A stretch of 64,000 bases of DNA from DATIRA01 sp963766505 (GTDB taxonomy: Bacteria; Pseudomonadota; Gammaproteobacteria; Steroidobacterales; Steroidobacteraceae), in the NCBI GenBank assembly GCA_963766505.1, contig CAVYAL010000005.1, positions 1,534,945 to 1,598,944 on the forward strand, written 5' to 3'. Both the position numbers and the translations under genes were made by a program. Under the pieces are notes generated by a model, which was not told where the DNA came from, searched no databases, and saw only the letters and a program-made list of their open reading frames with translations. Positions 54,059-63,129 of the stretch are shown here, piece after piece. Position 1 is the first letter of the stretch, and each line of letters begins with the position of its first letter.

Positions 54059-55444
54059 TCATGCCTCGTTCGGCCGGTTCATGTACGCATTGAACTCGGC
54101 CCTGAGCGGCCGCGCCAGAAAGTAGATGCCCAGGATGTTGGGGATCGCCATCAGGAAGTAGAGCGAGTCGATCAGGTCCACTACGCTGCCGAGGTCGAGG
54201 ATCGCGCTCAGCGGCAGCAGCATGCAGTAGCTGATCTTCCAGGTGAGCGACTGCCAGCGGCCGTGCCCGAAGAGATACTGGAACCCCTCGCCGCCATAGA
54301 AGCCGTAGGAAATGACCGTCGAATAGGCGAACAGCAGCACCGCCATCGCCAGCACGACCGGGAACCAGGGGGCGACGGTCGCGAACGCGGCCGAGGTGAT
54401 CTGCACGCCCTCGAGGCCCCCGTTCGTGGCGGGCTCCCAGGTGCCGGCGACGACGATGGTGAGGCCCGTCAGTGTGCAGATCAGCACGGTGTCGATGAAT
54501 GGCTCGAGCAAAGCGACGAGCCCCTCCGACACCGGCTCGCGCGTGCGGGCGTGAGAGTGCGCTATGACGGCGGTGCCGATCCCCGCCTCGGATGAGAACA
54601 CCGCCCGGCGCATCCCGGCGACGAACGCCCCGAGCAGGCCGCCGGTCACGCTGTCGAGCGCGAAGGCGCCGTCCAGGATCTGCGAAATCGCCGCCGGGAT
54701 CGCGTCGGCATTGGCGGTGAGCACGATCAGGCAGCCGCCGATGTAGATCACGGCCATCGCCGGCACGAGCAGCGAGGTCGCCCGCGCGATCCAGCGGATC
54801 GATCCCAGCAGCACGAGCGCGACCGCAACGGCGAAGACGATGCCGTACAGCAGCGGATCGATGCCACCGGCAACCGACGAGACCTGCGCGTAGCTCTGGT
54901 TCACCTGGAACGAGATCAGCGAGCTACTGCAGAGCAGCACCGCGTAGACGAGACCCAGCGAGCGACCCAGGCGCGGACGCCCGATCGCGGCCAGGCCGTT
55001 GCCGAGCGTCACAAACGCACCGCCGCGCACCCGGCCGTCCGGCAGGACATCCCGATACATGAGGCCCAGCGTCACCTCGGCGCACTTGAGGCCCATCGCG
55101 AACAGGCCGATCACCAGCATCCAGAACACGGCGCCCGGCCCGCCGATCGTCACCGCGACTGCGACGCCCGCGATGTTGCCGAGGCCGACCGTCCCGGAAA
55201 GCGCGGTCGCGAGCGCAGCGAACTGCGAGACCTCGCCCGGCGCGTCGGGGTCCTGCCGGCGGCCGCGCACGACCCGCCAGGCCTCGGCAAAGCCGCGCAG
55301 CTGCGGCAGCCGCAGCCACACGGTCGCGAACAGCATCGCGACCACGAGCCACAGCACGATCAGCTGGATCTCGACCCCGCCGATCGTCACGGCGCTGAAC
55401 ACCAGCGCAGTCAGCGGGCCGACTAGCTCATCCACAGACATCAT
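54059..55444 (-). CDS. Sodium:alanine/glycine symporter (AGCS family)
   Basis: Inner-membrane amino-acid/sodium symporter of 461 residues with about ten hydrophobic helices. Family markers include FAALATALSGTVGLGNIAGV near residue 75, GGPGAVFWMLVIGLF, and later RRAVFSSEAGIGTAVIAHS. The Na+ and substrate site is in the TGL.GNIAGV segment. Start is ATG 55444 or 55441 (two adjacent ATGs, AGGAA upstream); a longer frame begins with a low-complexity leader. Likely imports small neutral amino acids. Stands alone, convergent with the ScyD-like gene. Confidence 0.87.
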   Translation of the reverse strand: MMSVDELVGPLTALVFSAVTIGGVEIQLIVLWLVVAMLFATVWLRLPQLRGFAEAWRVVRGRRQDPDAPGEVSQFAALATALSGTVGLGNIAGVAVAVTIGGPGAVFWMLVIGLFAMGLKCAEVTLGLMYRDVLPDGRVRGGAFVTLGNGLAAIGRPRLGRSLGLVYAVLLCSSSLISFQVNQSYAQVSSVAGGIDPLLYGIVFAVAVALVLLGSIRWIARATSLLVPAMAVIYIGGCLIVLTANADAIPAAISQILDGAFALDSVTGGLLGAFVAGMRRAVFSSEAGIGTAVIAHSHARTREPVSEGLVALLEPFIDTVLICTLTGLTIVVAGTWEPATNGGLEGVQITSAAFATVAPWFPVVLAMAVLLFAYSTVISYGFYGGEGFQYLFGHGRWQSLTWKISYCMLLPLSAILDLGSVVDLIDSLYFLMAIPNILGIYFLARPLRAEFNAYMNRPNEA

Positions 55445-56048
55445 GCGCGAGGCGTTCCTGGGATCGTCAGGGCGCCCAGCGTGGCATCGATCTGCGCCAG
55501 CATCCAGTGGAGCGGGCGGGTTCGACGGGCCAACCTCCGACGACTCAGTGCTGCATGGCACGAGTTGCGCAGGCACGCCTGGTTACTGCATTTCAGCTCG
55601 AAAGGAGCCGATTTGCAGGGCCCGTCGCGGCGGGCAGCTCAGGATCATCGCCAGCATCGAAGAGTCCGAGGTCATTGCGAAGATCCTCGCGCACCTCGAG
55701 CGTGTGGCGCCGGAGCAGTACTCGGCCGGAAGTCGTGCGAGGGGCAATCCGAGTGGGGGGTGCCGATTGCAGTCGTTGCTCGAAAATGCCGGCTCGCTCA
55801 TTCGCGGCCCCGGCGGCGATGACCGCACGCGGTCACATCATGCCGAAACGGCAAGTCCACTCAACCATCATTGACGACCCAATTGTTCGATGATGTAGTC
55901 CGATCAACAACTCGCCAGGGACTCAGTCCGCGTGTTGTGCACTGATGCGCTCCAGTGGCGGAAATCGTCGCCGCAGGGCGGCGGCTGATCCATCAGTGCG
56001 GCCTCTGAAGCGGCCGAGCATCAATTCGAGAGTAAACGGAGGGGGACG
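55445..56048. other. Gene-poor stretch with an IS91-like remnant
   Basis: About 600 bases upstream of the papain-like gene. The only coding-like content is the transposase fragment at 55580-55725. The last part contains GGAGGGGGACG, the ribosome-binding site of the next gene. Confidence 0.55.
55580..55725 (+). pseudogene. C-terminal remnant of an IS91-like transposase
   Basis: Frame pieces read TAFQLERSRF and then CRARRGGQLRIIASIEESEV followed by IAKILAHLERVAPEQY. This corresponds to the zinc-binding C-terminus of IS91/ISCR-type Y2 transposases, typically KRVFDIDxxxCPxCGGxLRIIAxIEE. Two zinc cysteines are lost and a frameshift separates the pieces, so the copy is dead. The family call rests on recognisable pattern, not on a search. 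Confidence 0.6.
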
Positions 56049-56561
56049 ATGGTCTACGCGTACGACCTGGTTCACAAGAAGCAGACCAAGGCCAATGACT
56101 GTTGGTACGCCTGCATACAGATGCTCAAGACCCAGAAGGCGGGAACAAAGACAAAGACTATTGGTGAGGCTGCCCTTCATCTGCACAAGGGCATTCTCGG
56201 GCACCGTCTGCTCGCAGACATGCAGGAAAGCAAGAGCTTTGCGAACGTCCTCAAGCAGAATAACCTGATCCTCGTATGCCAGCTCATGGGCTTTACATTC
56301 AACGAGCCGGAAACGGTGCATGAAGCGCTCAAGAGGTTTGGTCCGATCATGGTCGGCGGAATGTATGGGCGGCTCTTTGGCAAGAAAATGGGTCACTTCA
56401 TTGTGTTGTCCGGAATCGATACCGGAAGGCAGCTGTACAAAGTGAACGACCCGGATCAGAAGGGCCCGGAGTGGCGTGAATACAATCGTCTCCGTAAGGA
56501 CTATTTCGGGCACCTCTATCCCGGCGATCAAGACAGTGCCATCGCAGCGGCTCCGAATTGA
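56049..56561 (+). CDS. Papain-like cysteine protease-fold protein
   Basis: Cytosolic protein of 170 residues with a papain-like (C39/C70-type) fold. Catalytic Cys18 lies in ANDCWYACIQML and His116 in GKKMGHFIVLSGID, followed by KVNDPDQ with Asn133/Asp134 as third member. No signal peptide. The start has a very strong ribosome-binding site (GGAGGGGG). Base composition is clearly lower in G+C than the neighbours and the gene lies between two IS91-like remnants, so transfer is likely. Relatives occur as effector proteases or deamidases and as bacteriocin leader peptidases; which applies here is not known. Confidence 0.7.
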   Translation: MVYAYDLVHKKQTKANDCWYACIQMLKTQKAGTKTKTIGEAALHLHKGILGHRLLADMQESKSFANVLKQNNLILVCQLMGFTFNEPETVHEALKRFGPIMVGGMYGRLFGKKMGHFIVLSGIDTGRQLYKVNDPDQKGPEWREYNRLRKDYFGHLYPGDQDSAIAAAPN

Positions 56562-56665
56562 CGGCAGCCGTAATCGCGCAACAGAGTGCAGTCAGAGGAT
56601 GTCCGTGGTCGAGTTCAGGACGCCCGTCCCGCTGATCGCCTTGGTGGTGCTGCGAACGGCGCGGC

Positions 56666-56890
56666 CTGGTCGAGCGGGACATGGAGAACGCCTGGCTTGC
56701 CGGCAACGGAGAGGCGGGTCCGCTCGATGACCTGATCGGGCCCTCATCACCTACCGGATCGCGGACGGGCCGAGGGCGGGGCAGAAAAGCTGGAGCGGCT
56801 ATGCCGCTACGTGTACGGCGGCTCCCGGCCGACGACGACCGACGCGGAGATCTACTGGATGGACGCCTCGATCATCGAGGGCCTGCGGCA
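56666..56890 (+). pseudogene. N-terminal/central remnant of an IS91-like transposase
   Basis: Reads LVERDMENAWLAGNGEAGPL followed by DDLIG, then, one frame over, LITYRIADGPRAGQK and, in the third frame, AEKLERLCRYVYGG. These match successive parts of IS91/ISCR-type transposases (PLDDLIGHSITYRIADGPRAGQK, then EKLERLCRY), but the middle is deleted. The last 28 residues to the TGA at 56895 (TTTDAEIYWMDASIIEGL) do not fit the transposase. Same strand as the upstream C-terminal remnant. Confidence 0.55.
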
Positions 56891-56921
56891 GGACTGACGA
56901 TCCGCCGCAGGCAGGCAGAAT

Positions 56922-58328
56922 TCAGCCCCTCAACGCGACCAGCACCTCGTCGAGCATCTTCTTCGCGTCGCCGAACAGCATCCGGTTGTTCTCCTTGTAG
57001 AACAGCGGATTGTCGACGCCGGCGTAGCCCGAGGCCATCGATCGCTTCATCACGATCGAGTTCCTCGCCTTCCATACCTGCAGCACGGGCATGCCGGCGA
57101 TCGGGCTCGCGGGATCGTCCTCGGCGGCTGGATTCACGATGTCGTTGGCGCCGATCACCATCGCGACGTCGGTGTCCGGGAAGTCCTCGTTGATCTCGTC
57201 CATCTCGAGCACGATGTCGTAGGGCACCTTGGCCTCGGCCAGCAGCACGTTCATGTGTCCCGGCATGCGGCCCGCGACCGGATGGATGCCGAAGCGCACG
57301 TTGATACCCTTCTCGCGAAGGAACTTCACGATCTCGAAGACGGTGTGCTGGGCCTGGGCAACGGCCATGCCGTAGCCCGGGACGATGATCACTTCCTTCG
57401 CGTCGCGCAGCAATTCCGCAGTCTCGACCGCGCTGATCGAGGTCACCTCGCCGGCCGGCTGGACGCCGGAAGCCGCCGATGCGCCTTCGCCGGTGCCGAA
57501 TCCGCCGGCGATGACGGCAAGGAACTTACGGTTCATCGCCCGGCACATGATGTAGGAGAGGATCGCGCCCGAGGAGCCGACCAGCGCGCCGGTGACGATC
57601 AGCAGGTCGTTCGAGAGCATGAATCCCGTGGCCGCCGCCGCCCAGCCCGAGTAGCTGTTCAGCATCGAGACGACCACCGGCATGTCCGCGCCGCCGATGG
57701 CCATCACCATGTGCACGCCGAACAAGAGCGCGATCACCGTCATCACGATCAGCGGCCACATGCCCGAGGCGACGTCGTGGGCCTGCAGGAACTTCCAGCC
57801 GAACCAGATCACCACCAGCAGCCCGGCGAGGTTGAGCAGGTGCCGGCCCGGCAGCAGCATCGGCTTGCCGCCGATCCTGCCCGAGAGCTTGCCGAAGGCG
57901 ATCACCGATCCCGAGAACGTCACCGCGCCGATGGCGATGCCGAGGTAGATCTCGATCTCGTGGATGGTCTTCTCGGCGCCGGTGAACACGACCGAGGTGT
58001 CGATGTAGCTCGCGAAGCCGACCAGGCAGGCCGCGAGGCCGACCAGGCTGTGCATGATCGCGACCAGCTCTGGCATCTGCGTCATCTGCACTTTCTTCGC
58101 GGCGTACAGGCCGATGCTGCCACCCACCACCAGTGCGCCGACGATCCAGGGCGTGCCGGCCGCGGTGACCCGCGGTCCGAGCACCGTCGCGAGCACGGCG
58201 ATGGTCATGCCGACGATGCCGTACAGGTTGCCGCGCCGCGAGGTCTCTGGATGCGACAGGCCGCCGAGGCTCAGGATGAACAGGATCGTGGCCGCGATAT
58301 AGGCCATCGTGACGAGGTTCATTGACAT
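56922..58328 (-). CDS. pntB: NAD(P) transhydrogenase subunit beta
   Basis: Membrane subunit of the proton-translocating transhydrogenase, 468 residues, which couples hydride transfer between NADH and NADP+ to proton flow. Several helices occupy residues 1-260 (MHSLVGLAACLVGF). The C-terminal dIII domain binds NADP(H): VIIVPGYGMAVAQAQH and GIHPVAGRMPGHMNVLLAEA, then VAMVIGANDIVNP. pntA is 12 bases upstream on the same strand. The gene ends just beyond the papain/IS91 patch. Confidence 0.93.
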   Translation of the reverse strand: MSMNLVTMAYIAATILFILSLGGLSHPETSRRGNLYGIVGMTIAVLATVLGPRVTAAGTPWIVGALVVGGSIGLYAAKKVQMTQMPELVAIMHSLVGLAACLVGFASYIDTSVVFTGAEKTIHEIEIYLGIAIGAVTFSGSVIAFGKLSGRIGGKPMLLPGRHLLNLAGLLVVIWFGWKFLQAHDVASGMWPLIVMTVIALLFGVHMVMAIGGADMPVVVSMLNSYSGWAAAATGFMLSNDLLIVTGALVGSSGAILSYIMCRAMNRKFLAVIAGGFGTGEGASAASGVQPAGEVTSISAVETAELLRDAKEVIIVPGYGMAVAQAQHTVFEIVKFLREKGINVRFGIHPVAGRMPGHMNVLLAEAKVPYDIVLEMDEINEDFPDTDVAMVIGANDIVNPAAEDDPASPIAGMPVLQVWKARNSIVMKRSMASGYAGVDNPLFYKENNRMLFGDAKKMLDEVLVALRG

Positions 58329-58340
58329 GCCGGCGGCTCC

Positions 58341-59936
58341 TTACTTGCGGAACATCGCAAGCATGCGACGCGTGACGGCGAAGCCGCCGAACATGTTGAT
58401 CGCCGTCAGCGCCAGCGCGAGCACGGCGAGGCCCAGGATCAACGCGTCCGGCCGTCCCCCGGTGCCGGTCTCGGGCGGGGCAATCTGGATCAGCGCGCCC
58501 ACCGCGATGATGCTCGAGATCGCGTTCGTCACGCTCATCAGCGGCGTGTGCAGCGAGGGCGTCACGTTCCAGATCACCATGTAGCCCACGAAGCAGGCCA
58601 GCACGAAGACGATGAAATGCGAGAGGAAGCTCGCCGGGGCGAACGCACCGACCAGCCAGAAGAGCAGCGCGCCGACGCCGAAGATGATGGCCAGGCTCCT
58701 GCCCGAGGTCGGTTCGCCGGCGCCGTGGCCGTGCCCGGACTTCCTGGCGGGCACCGGGGCGGCCGCGGCCGGCTTGGCCTGCGGTGGCGCTGCGGCCGGG
58801 AGCTTCGGCGCGGGCGGCGGCCAGGTGACTTCGCCATCCTTGATGACGGTCAGGCCGCGGATGGCGTCGTCCTCCATGTTGACGTCGATGACGCCGTCCT
58901 TCGTCTTGCAGAGCTCCTCGGTCAGGCGCAGCAGGTTCGTCGAGTACAGCGTCGAGGACTGCCTGGCCAGCCGGCTGGCGAGATCCGTGTAGCCGATGAT
59001 GGTCACGCCGTGCCTGACCACGACCTGGCCCGGTTCGGTCAGCTCGCAGTTGCCGCCCTGCTCGGCCGCCATGTCGACGATGACGCTGCCCGGCTTCATG
59101 CTCCTGACCATCTCGGCGGTGATCAGCTTTGGCGCAGGCTTGCCGGGAATCAACGCGGTCGTGATGATGATGTCCGCGTCCCTGGCCTCCTTGGCGTACA
59201 TCTCGCGCTGGGCCTTCTGGAAGCCCTCGCTCATCACCTTGGCGTAGCCGCCGCCGCCCGAGCCTTCTTCCTCGTAGTCGACCTTTACGAACTCGCCACC
59301 CAGCGACACGACCTGGTCGGCGACCTCGGCGCGCGTGTCGTTCGCGCGCACGATGGCGCCCAGGTTGGCGGCCGTGCCGGTGGCCGCGAGTCCTGCGACA
59401 CCGGCGCCGGCGATGAAAACCCTGGCCGGAGGTATCTTGCCGGCAGCGGTGATCTGGCCGTTGAAGAAGCGGCCGAAGGCGTTGGCGGCCTCGATGACGG
59501 CGCGGTAGCCGCTGATGCTGGCCATCGAGGTGAGCGCGTCCATCTTCTGGGCCCGGGAGAGCTGGCGCGGCAGCGAGTCCATCGCCAGCACGGTCAGCTG
59601 GCGGTCTGCCATCGCCTGCATCAGCTCCGGGTTCTGCGCCGGCCAGATGAAGCTGACCAGTGTCGTGCCCGGTCGCATCAGCCCGACTTCCCCGGCCGAT
59701 GGCGGGCGCACCATGAAGACCATGTCCGAGCTGCCGAAGAGTTCCGCGGCGCTGCCGACGATCGCCGCTCCCGCCTGCTGGTAGGCCTCGTCGCTGAAAT
59801 TGGCCTCGGCACCGGCGCCCGTTTCGACCTGGACGGCGAAGCCGAGCTTCAGCAGTTTTTCGACAACCTCCGGCACGGTGGCGACGCGCCGCTCGCCCGG
59901 GAAGGTCTCGCGTGGCACTCCGATCGTCAGCGGCAT
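58341..59936 (-). CDS. pntA: NAD(P) transhydrogenase subunit alpha
   Basis: 531-residue alpha subunit: residues 1-380 bind NAD(H) (dI) and the C-terminus (430-531) has four helices. Markers are IGVPRETFPGERRVATVPEV at the start, the NAD-loop VFIAGAGVAGLAATGTAANL, and RANDTRAEVADQVVSLGGEF. A proline-alanine linker with a histidine-rich KSGHGHGAGEP separates the domains. In this single-chain form alpha and the short second alpha peptide are fused, as in E. coli. It precedes pntB by 12 bases. Confidence 0.93.
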   Translation of the reverse strand: MPLTIGVPRETFPGERRVATVPEVVEKLLKLGFAVQVETGAGAEANFSDEAYQQAGAAIVGSAAELFGSSDMVFMVRPPSAGEVGLMRPGTTLVSFIWPAQNPELMQAMADRQLTVLAMDSLPRQLSRAQKMDALTSMASISGYRAVIEAANAFGRFFNGQITAAGKIPPARVFIAGAGVAGLAATGTAANLGAIVRANDTRAEVADQVVSLGGEFVKVDYEEEGSGGGGYAKVMSEGFQKAQREMYAKEARDADIIITTALIPGKPAPKLITAEMVRSMKPGSVIVDMAAEQGGNCELTEPGQVVVRHGVTIIGYTDLASRLARQSSTLYSTNLLRLTEELCKTKDGVIDVNMEDDAIRGLTVIKDGEVTWPPPAPKLPAAAPPQAKPAAAAPVPARKSGHGHGAGEPTSGRSLAIIFGVGALLFWLVGAFAPASFLSHFIVFVLACFVGYMVIWNVTPSLHTPLMSVTNAISSIIAVGALIQIAPPETGTGGRPDALILGLAVLALALTAINMFGGFAVTRRMLAMFRK

Positions 59937-60109
59937 GGTGACCTCGTCATTTACTGGCGGAACGATGGCCGGTCCCCCGACCGGCAGCCGCGGCGGAAAT
60001 TTTCTGCTGTCGCCGGGGCTCGCTAAGCCGTTGAATTATTGCACAGCGGTAACGTATCTTTCAGTGACTTCCGCCCGGCGGATTGCGGGCAGGAGTACAG
60101 TGCACAGCC
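59937..60109. promoter_or_regulatory. Divergent promoter region of pntA and the HNH gene
   Basis: 173 bases between divergent starts. An AT-rich core (TTGAATTATTGCACAGCGGTAACGTATCTTTCAGTGAC, seen in 60031-60068) is the most likely promoter DNA. TTGCAC with TATCTT about 14 bases further could be a promoter for the HNH gene. No operator dyad is convincing. Confidence 0.4.
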
Positions 60110-60727
60110 ATGTACAGCCTCTCACAGGAAGTCCTCCGGACCGACATCTCGGGCATGCCGCTCGAGTGGATCGATTACCGGGATGCGGTGCGCCTGTACT
60201 TCATGGGACAGGTGGCGTACTCGTTCGGCCAGCGGCTGTTCCGGTTGCGCGGCGGCACGAACGCGGCGACCGGCCGCCGGACCGTCGTCGAGGTGAACTC
60301 CATCGTCGCCACGGTCGGGCACAGCCACAACCCCGGCAACCGGCATCGCGACTATGTCCCGCCGCTCAACAACGAGACGCTGTTCAGGCGCGACGCCCAC
60401 CTCTGCATGTACTGCGGCCTGCGCTTCCCGCAGGCGCAGTTGTCCCGCGACCACGTGACGCCGCTGAGCCGCGGCGGCCAGGACAACTGGAACAACGTCG
60501 TGACGGCCTGCCGGCGCTGCAACAACCTGAAGGCCTGGCGTACGCCGGAACAGGCGAAACTGCAGCTGATCGCGATCCCGTTCACGCCGAGCTACGCGGA
60601 GTACATCTACCTGAAGGGCCGCCGCGTGCTGGCCGACCAGATGGAATACCTGCTCGCGCACTTCCCGCGCTCGAGTCCGCTGCACAAGCGGCTGAGCGCC
60701 GCCGCGGCTCAGCCTGCCGAGTCGTAG
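60110..60727 (+). CDS. HNH endonuclease-family protein
   Basis: Protein of 205 residues with a C-terminal HNH nuclease domain. Zinc-ribbon pair CMYCG near residue 97 and CRRCN near 135 flank the catalytic RDHVTPLSRGGQDNWNNV. The N-terminal region (residues 1-80) has a conserved MPLEWIDYRDAVRLYFMGQV segment seen in housekeeping HNH proteins of gammaproteobacteria. ATG 60110 is preferred; an upstream ATG at 60083 is open. Biological target unknown. Its 3' end overlaps the next, convergent gene by 19 bases. Confidence 0.85.
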   Translation: MYSLSQEVLRTDISGMPLEWIDYRDAVRLYFMGQVAYSFGQRLFRLRGGTNAATGRRTVVEVNSIVATVGHSHNPGNRHRDYVPPLNNETLFRRDAHLCMYCGLRFPQAQLSRDHVTPLSRGGQDNWNNVVTACRRCNNLKAWRTPEQAKLQLIAIPFTPSYAEYIYLKGRRVLADQMEYLLAHFPRSSPLHKRLSAAAAQPAES

Positions 60728-61275
60728 GCCCGGCGGATCCAGCCGATCAGTTCCGCGTCGACCTCCTTCGGGTCGGTCAGCTTGACCTTGTACTGGCACA
60801 TGCCGCCGGGCTTCTCTGCCAGCAGTCGTGCGGTCGCCGGGACGTCCTTCATGTTGAGCCCCACGTCTACGCGTGACGCGGTCGCCGGGCCGACCGTGGC
60901 GAACTGCTTCTTCCTGCGCAGGCTCACGTAGTTTTTCTTCGGCGCGACCTCGAACTCCCCGAACTTGCGGATCGCCGTCATCAGCCGGTCGTGGATCGGC
61001 CTGAGCGCCGCTTTCCTGTCCGCATAGATGCCGTCCAGCACGTCATCGAGCGGCTTGTCCGCTGCGCCCGCAGCATCCGGGGTGAGCGCGAGGTGCACCA
61101 GCGTGTTGGCGTCCCCGTAGCCGAGGCCGAACTCCTGCATCGCGTGCTTGCGCAGCTCGCCATGCTTCGCGAGGCCACTCGCGAGCAGCAGCTTCTTGAG
61201 CTCGGGCAGTGTCCTGCCGGTCTTCGTCTCGATGTTCCGCAGCTGCGTCTGCAGCGCCTTGTCCGGACTGCCCAT
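60709..61275 (-). CDS. DUF4287/DUF5655-type protein
   Basis: Cytosolic protein of 188 residues with two parts. Residues 1-75 match DUF4287 (LRNIETKTGRTLPELKKLLL, then QEFGLGYGDANTLVHLAL). Residues 85-188 match DUF5655 (LRPIHDRLMTAIRKFGEFEV, APKKNYVSLRRKKQFA). Both are domains of unknown function, often found together; the second part has a MmcQ/YjbR-like look. No catalytic residues are known. Convergent with the HNH gene, overlapping by 19 bases, and 38 bases downstream of the GNAT gene's stop. Confidence 0.8.
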   Translation of the reverse strand: MGSPDKALQTQLRNIETKTGRTLPELKKLLLASGLAKHGELRKHAMQEFGLGYGDANTLVHLALTPDAAGAADKPLDDVLDGIYADRKAALRPIHDRLMTAIRKFGEFEVAPKKNYVSLRRKKQFATVGPATASRVDVGLNMKDVPATARLLAEKPGGMCQYKVKLTDPKEVDAELIGWIRRAYDSAG

Positions 61276-61313
61276 GTCGTTCTCCCCCTTGCGCCCAGTA
61301 TCCGGTCGCGCGC

Positions 61314-61812
61314 TCAGTCGAGGCGCGCCATCAGCAGCGCGTCATGAAAGATACCATCGACCTTGATGTACTGCCGCAGCAGCCCCTCCTGCTGGAACCC
61401 CGAACTTGCGGTACAGCGCGACGGCAGCAGCGTTGTCGGCGCGCACCACCAGCTCGACCCGGGACATTCCCCAGGTCCGCGCAGCCGCCAGCGTCTCGGT
61501 CAGCAGCGCGCGCCCGATACCGCGTCCCCGGTGCTCGCTGGCGACGCCCATGCCGAGGACCCCGGCATGCCTGAGCGTCGGATGCGTGCGGGGCGTGATG
61601 TCGCACCAGCCGACCACCTGCCCGTCGGACAGCGCGACGAACTGCGGCGCGCCGTCGCGGAGGTTGTTCGTGACGAAGCGGCGCAGCCGGGCCAGCGGCG
61701 GCGCCTCGAGGAACGCGAGGTAACGGCCCTCCCGGGCCACGCTGTCGAGCACGACGTGAAAGCCCAGCACATGCCTGCGGCTCATCGGGACGATGACGTG
61801 ACTCTCACTCAT
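61314..61812 (-). CDS. GNAT-family acetyltransferase, frameshifted near the C-terminus
   Basis: N-acetyltransferase of about 165 residues with the acetyl-CoA motif VLGMGVASEHRGRGIGRALL (motif A), followed by RVELVVRADNAAAVALYRKFG. Resembles RimI/YhhY-type enzymes; substrate unknown. After YRKFG the uncorrected frame reads VPAGGAAAAVHQGRWYLS and stops at 61342; removing one base from the CCCC run at 61398-61401 gives FQQEGLLRQYIKVDGIFHDA and ends at MARLD with a TGA at 61314, matching the family C-terminus. A homopolymer insertion is the clear cause. Start is ATG 61812; a longer frame upstream is not conserved. Confidence 0.82.
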
Positions 61813-61907
61813 GGCGCTGCGGCCCGGCCCGTGACGACCGGCGGATGTTCGCATGTCCGCTGCGCGCCTCACAGTCGCTCCGTGCTGCCGGATCGCGCCC
61901 GATCTCT

Positions 61908-61913
61908 TATGCT
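61908..61913 (+). promoter_or_regulatory. -10-like TATGCT before the hydroxylase-like gene
   Basis: TATGCT ends six bases before the ATG at 61920, the same geometry as at 15632. A transcription start on the A of the ATG would give a leaderless mRNA; no Shine-Dalgarno sequence lies between. Confidence 0.45.
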
Positions 61914-61919
61914 TGCCCG

Positions 61920-63101
61920 ATGAACAGGCCAGCAGACGACCCCAGGAGCCTCGCCCAGGCGGGTGCGGCAGCGCTGCGCCAGGGCGACGCGGCACGCGCG
62001 AGGGAACTGTTCTCCGGCGCCGTCGCCGGCGGACTCGCGGACGTGCCGGTGCTGCTCGGGCTCGCCTATGCCTGCCGCGCGCTGAAGGACGAGCGTGGCA
62101 AGATCGCGGCCGTGGATCGCGTGCTCGCGATGGACCACGGCAACGTCCGTGCGTTGATTCTCAAAGGCGACCACCTCGCCGAGGCGGGCGATGAAAAGGC
62201 CGCGGCGTCGTTTCACCTGCAGGCGCTCAAGCTCGCGCCTCCGGCGAACCAGGTGCCGCCGGACCTGGTGCAGGAGCTGCGCCGCGTGCAGGCGGCCTGC
62301 CAGCGCTATGCGCGGCAGTACGAGAGTTTCCTCACCGGCGAGCTGCAGGCCGCCGGCTTCGACCCGGCGAAGTCCAGCCCGCGCTTCGCGCAGTCGCTCG
62401 ACATCCTGCTCGGGCGCCGGCAGATCTACGTCCAGGAGCCGCGTTACTTCTATTTCCCGGGACTTCCGCAGGTCCAGTTCTACGAGCGGCAGGACTTCCC
62501 CTGGCTGGACGGGGTCGAGGCGGCGACCGACGACATCCGCGACGAGCTCGTCGAAGTGATGCGCGAGGACGGCGCATTCGAGCCGTACCTGAAGAGCGAC
62601 CCGAGCCGCCCGTACAAGCCGCAGGACGGCATGATCGACAATCCGGACTGGGGCGCCTTCTATCTGTGGAAGAACGGCGAGCTGCAGCAGCAGAACGCCG
62701 CGCGCTGCCCGAAGACGCTGCAGGCGCTCGAGGGCGCGCCGCTGGCGCGCTTCCCGAATCGCTCGCCGTCGGTGCTGTTCTCGCTGCTGAAGGCCGGCGC
62801 GAAGATTCCGCCGCACAACGGCCTGGCCAACACGCGGCTGATCTGTCACCTGCCGCTGATCGTTCCGCCGGACTGCGGCTTTCGCGTCGGCAACGAAGTC
62901 CGCGAGTGGCGCGAGGGCCATGCCTGGGTGTTCGACGACTCGATCAACCACGAGGCCTGGAACCGCAGTGACCGCACCCGGGTGATCCTGCTGTTCGACA
63001 TCCAGCGACCCGAGATGAGCGAGCAGGAGAACGCGCTGGTCTCCGCGCTGTTCGCGGCCGTGGACCGCTACTCCGGAGCGCCCCCCGAGTGGGACATCTG
63101 A
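61920..63101 (+). CDS. Aspartyl/asparaginyl beta-hydroxylase-like protein with N-terminal TPR
   Basis: Predicted Fe(II)/2-oxoglutarate-type oxygenase of 393 residues. Residues 10-130 are TPR-like helices (AGAAALRQGDAARARELFSG, KGDHLAEAGDEKAAASFHLQ). The AspH-like double-stranded beta-helix is at about 180-375 with the metal histidines in PPHNGLANTRLICHLPL and DDSINHEAWN and an arginine in RTRVILLFDI; this fits the family's two-histidine facial site. AspH-like enzymes in bacteria hydroxylate protein or lipid substrates; the substrate here is unknown. Start ATG 61920 is probably leaderless. Confidence 0.8.
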   Translation: MNRPADDPRSLAQAGAAALRQGDAARARELFSGAVAGGLADVPVLLGLAYACRALKDERGKIAAVDRVLAMDHGNVRALILKGDHLAEAGDEKAAASFHLQALKLAPPANQVPPDLVQELRRVQAACQRYARQYESFLTGELQAAGFDPAKSSPRFAQSLDILLGRRQIYVQEPRYFYFPGLPQVQFYERQDFPWLDGVEAATDDIRDELVEVMREDGAFEPYLKSDPSRPYKPQDGMIDNPDWGAFYLWKNGELQQQNAARCPKTLQALEGAPLARFPNRSPSVLFSLLKAGAKIPPHNGLANTRLICHLPLIVPPDCGFRVGNEVREWREGHAWVFDDSINHEAWNRSDRTRVILLFDIQRPEMSEQENALVSALFAAVDRYSGAPPEWDI

Positions 63102-63129
63102 TGCGAACCGACCGGATGAGGGGCTGAGG

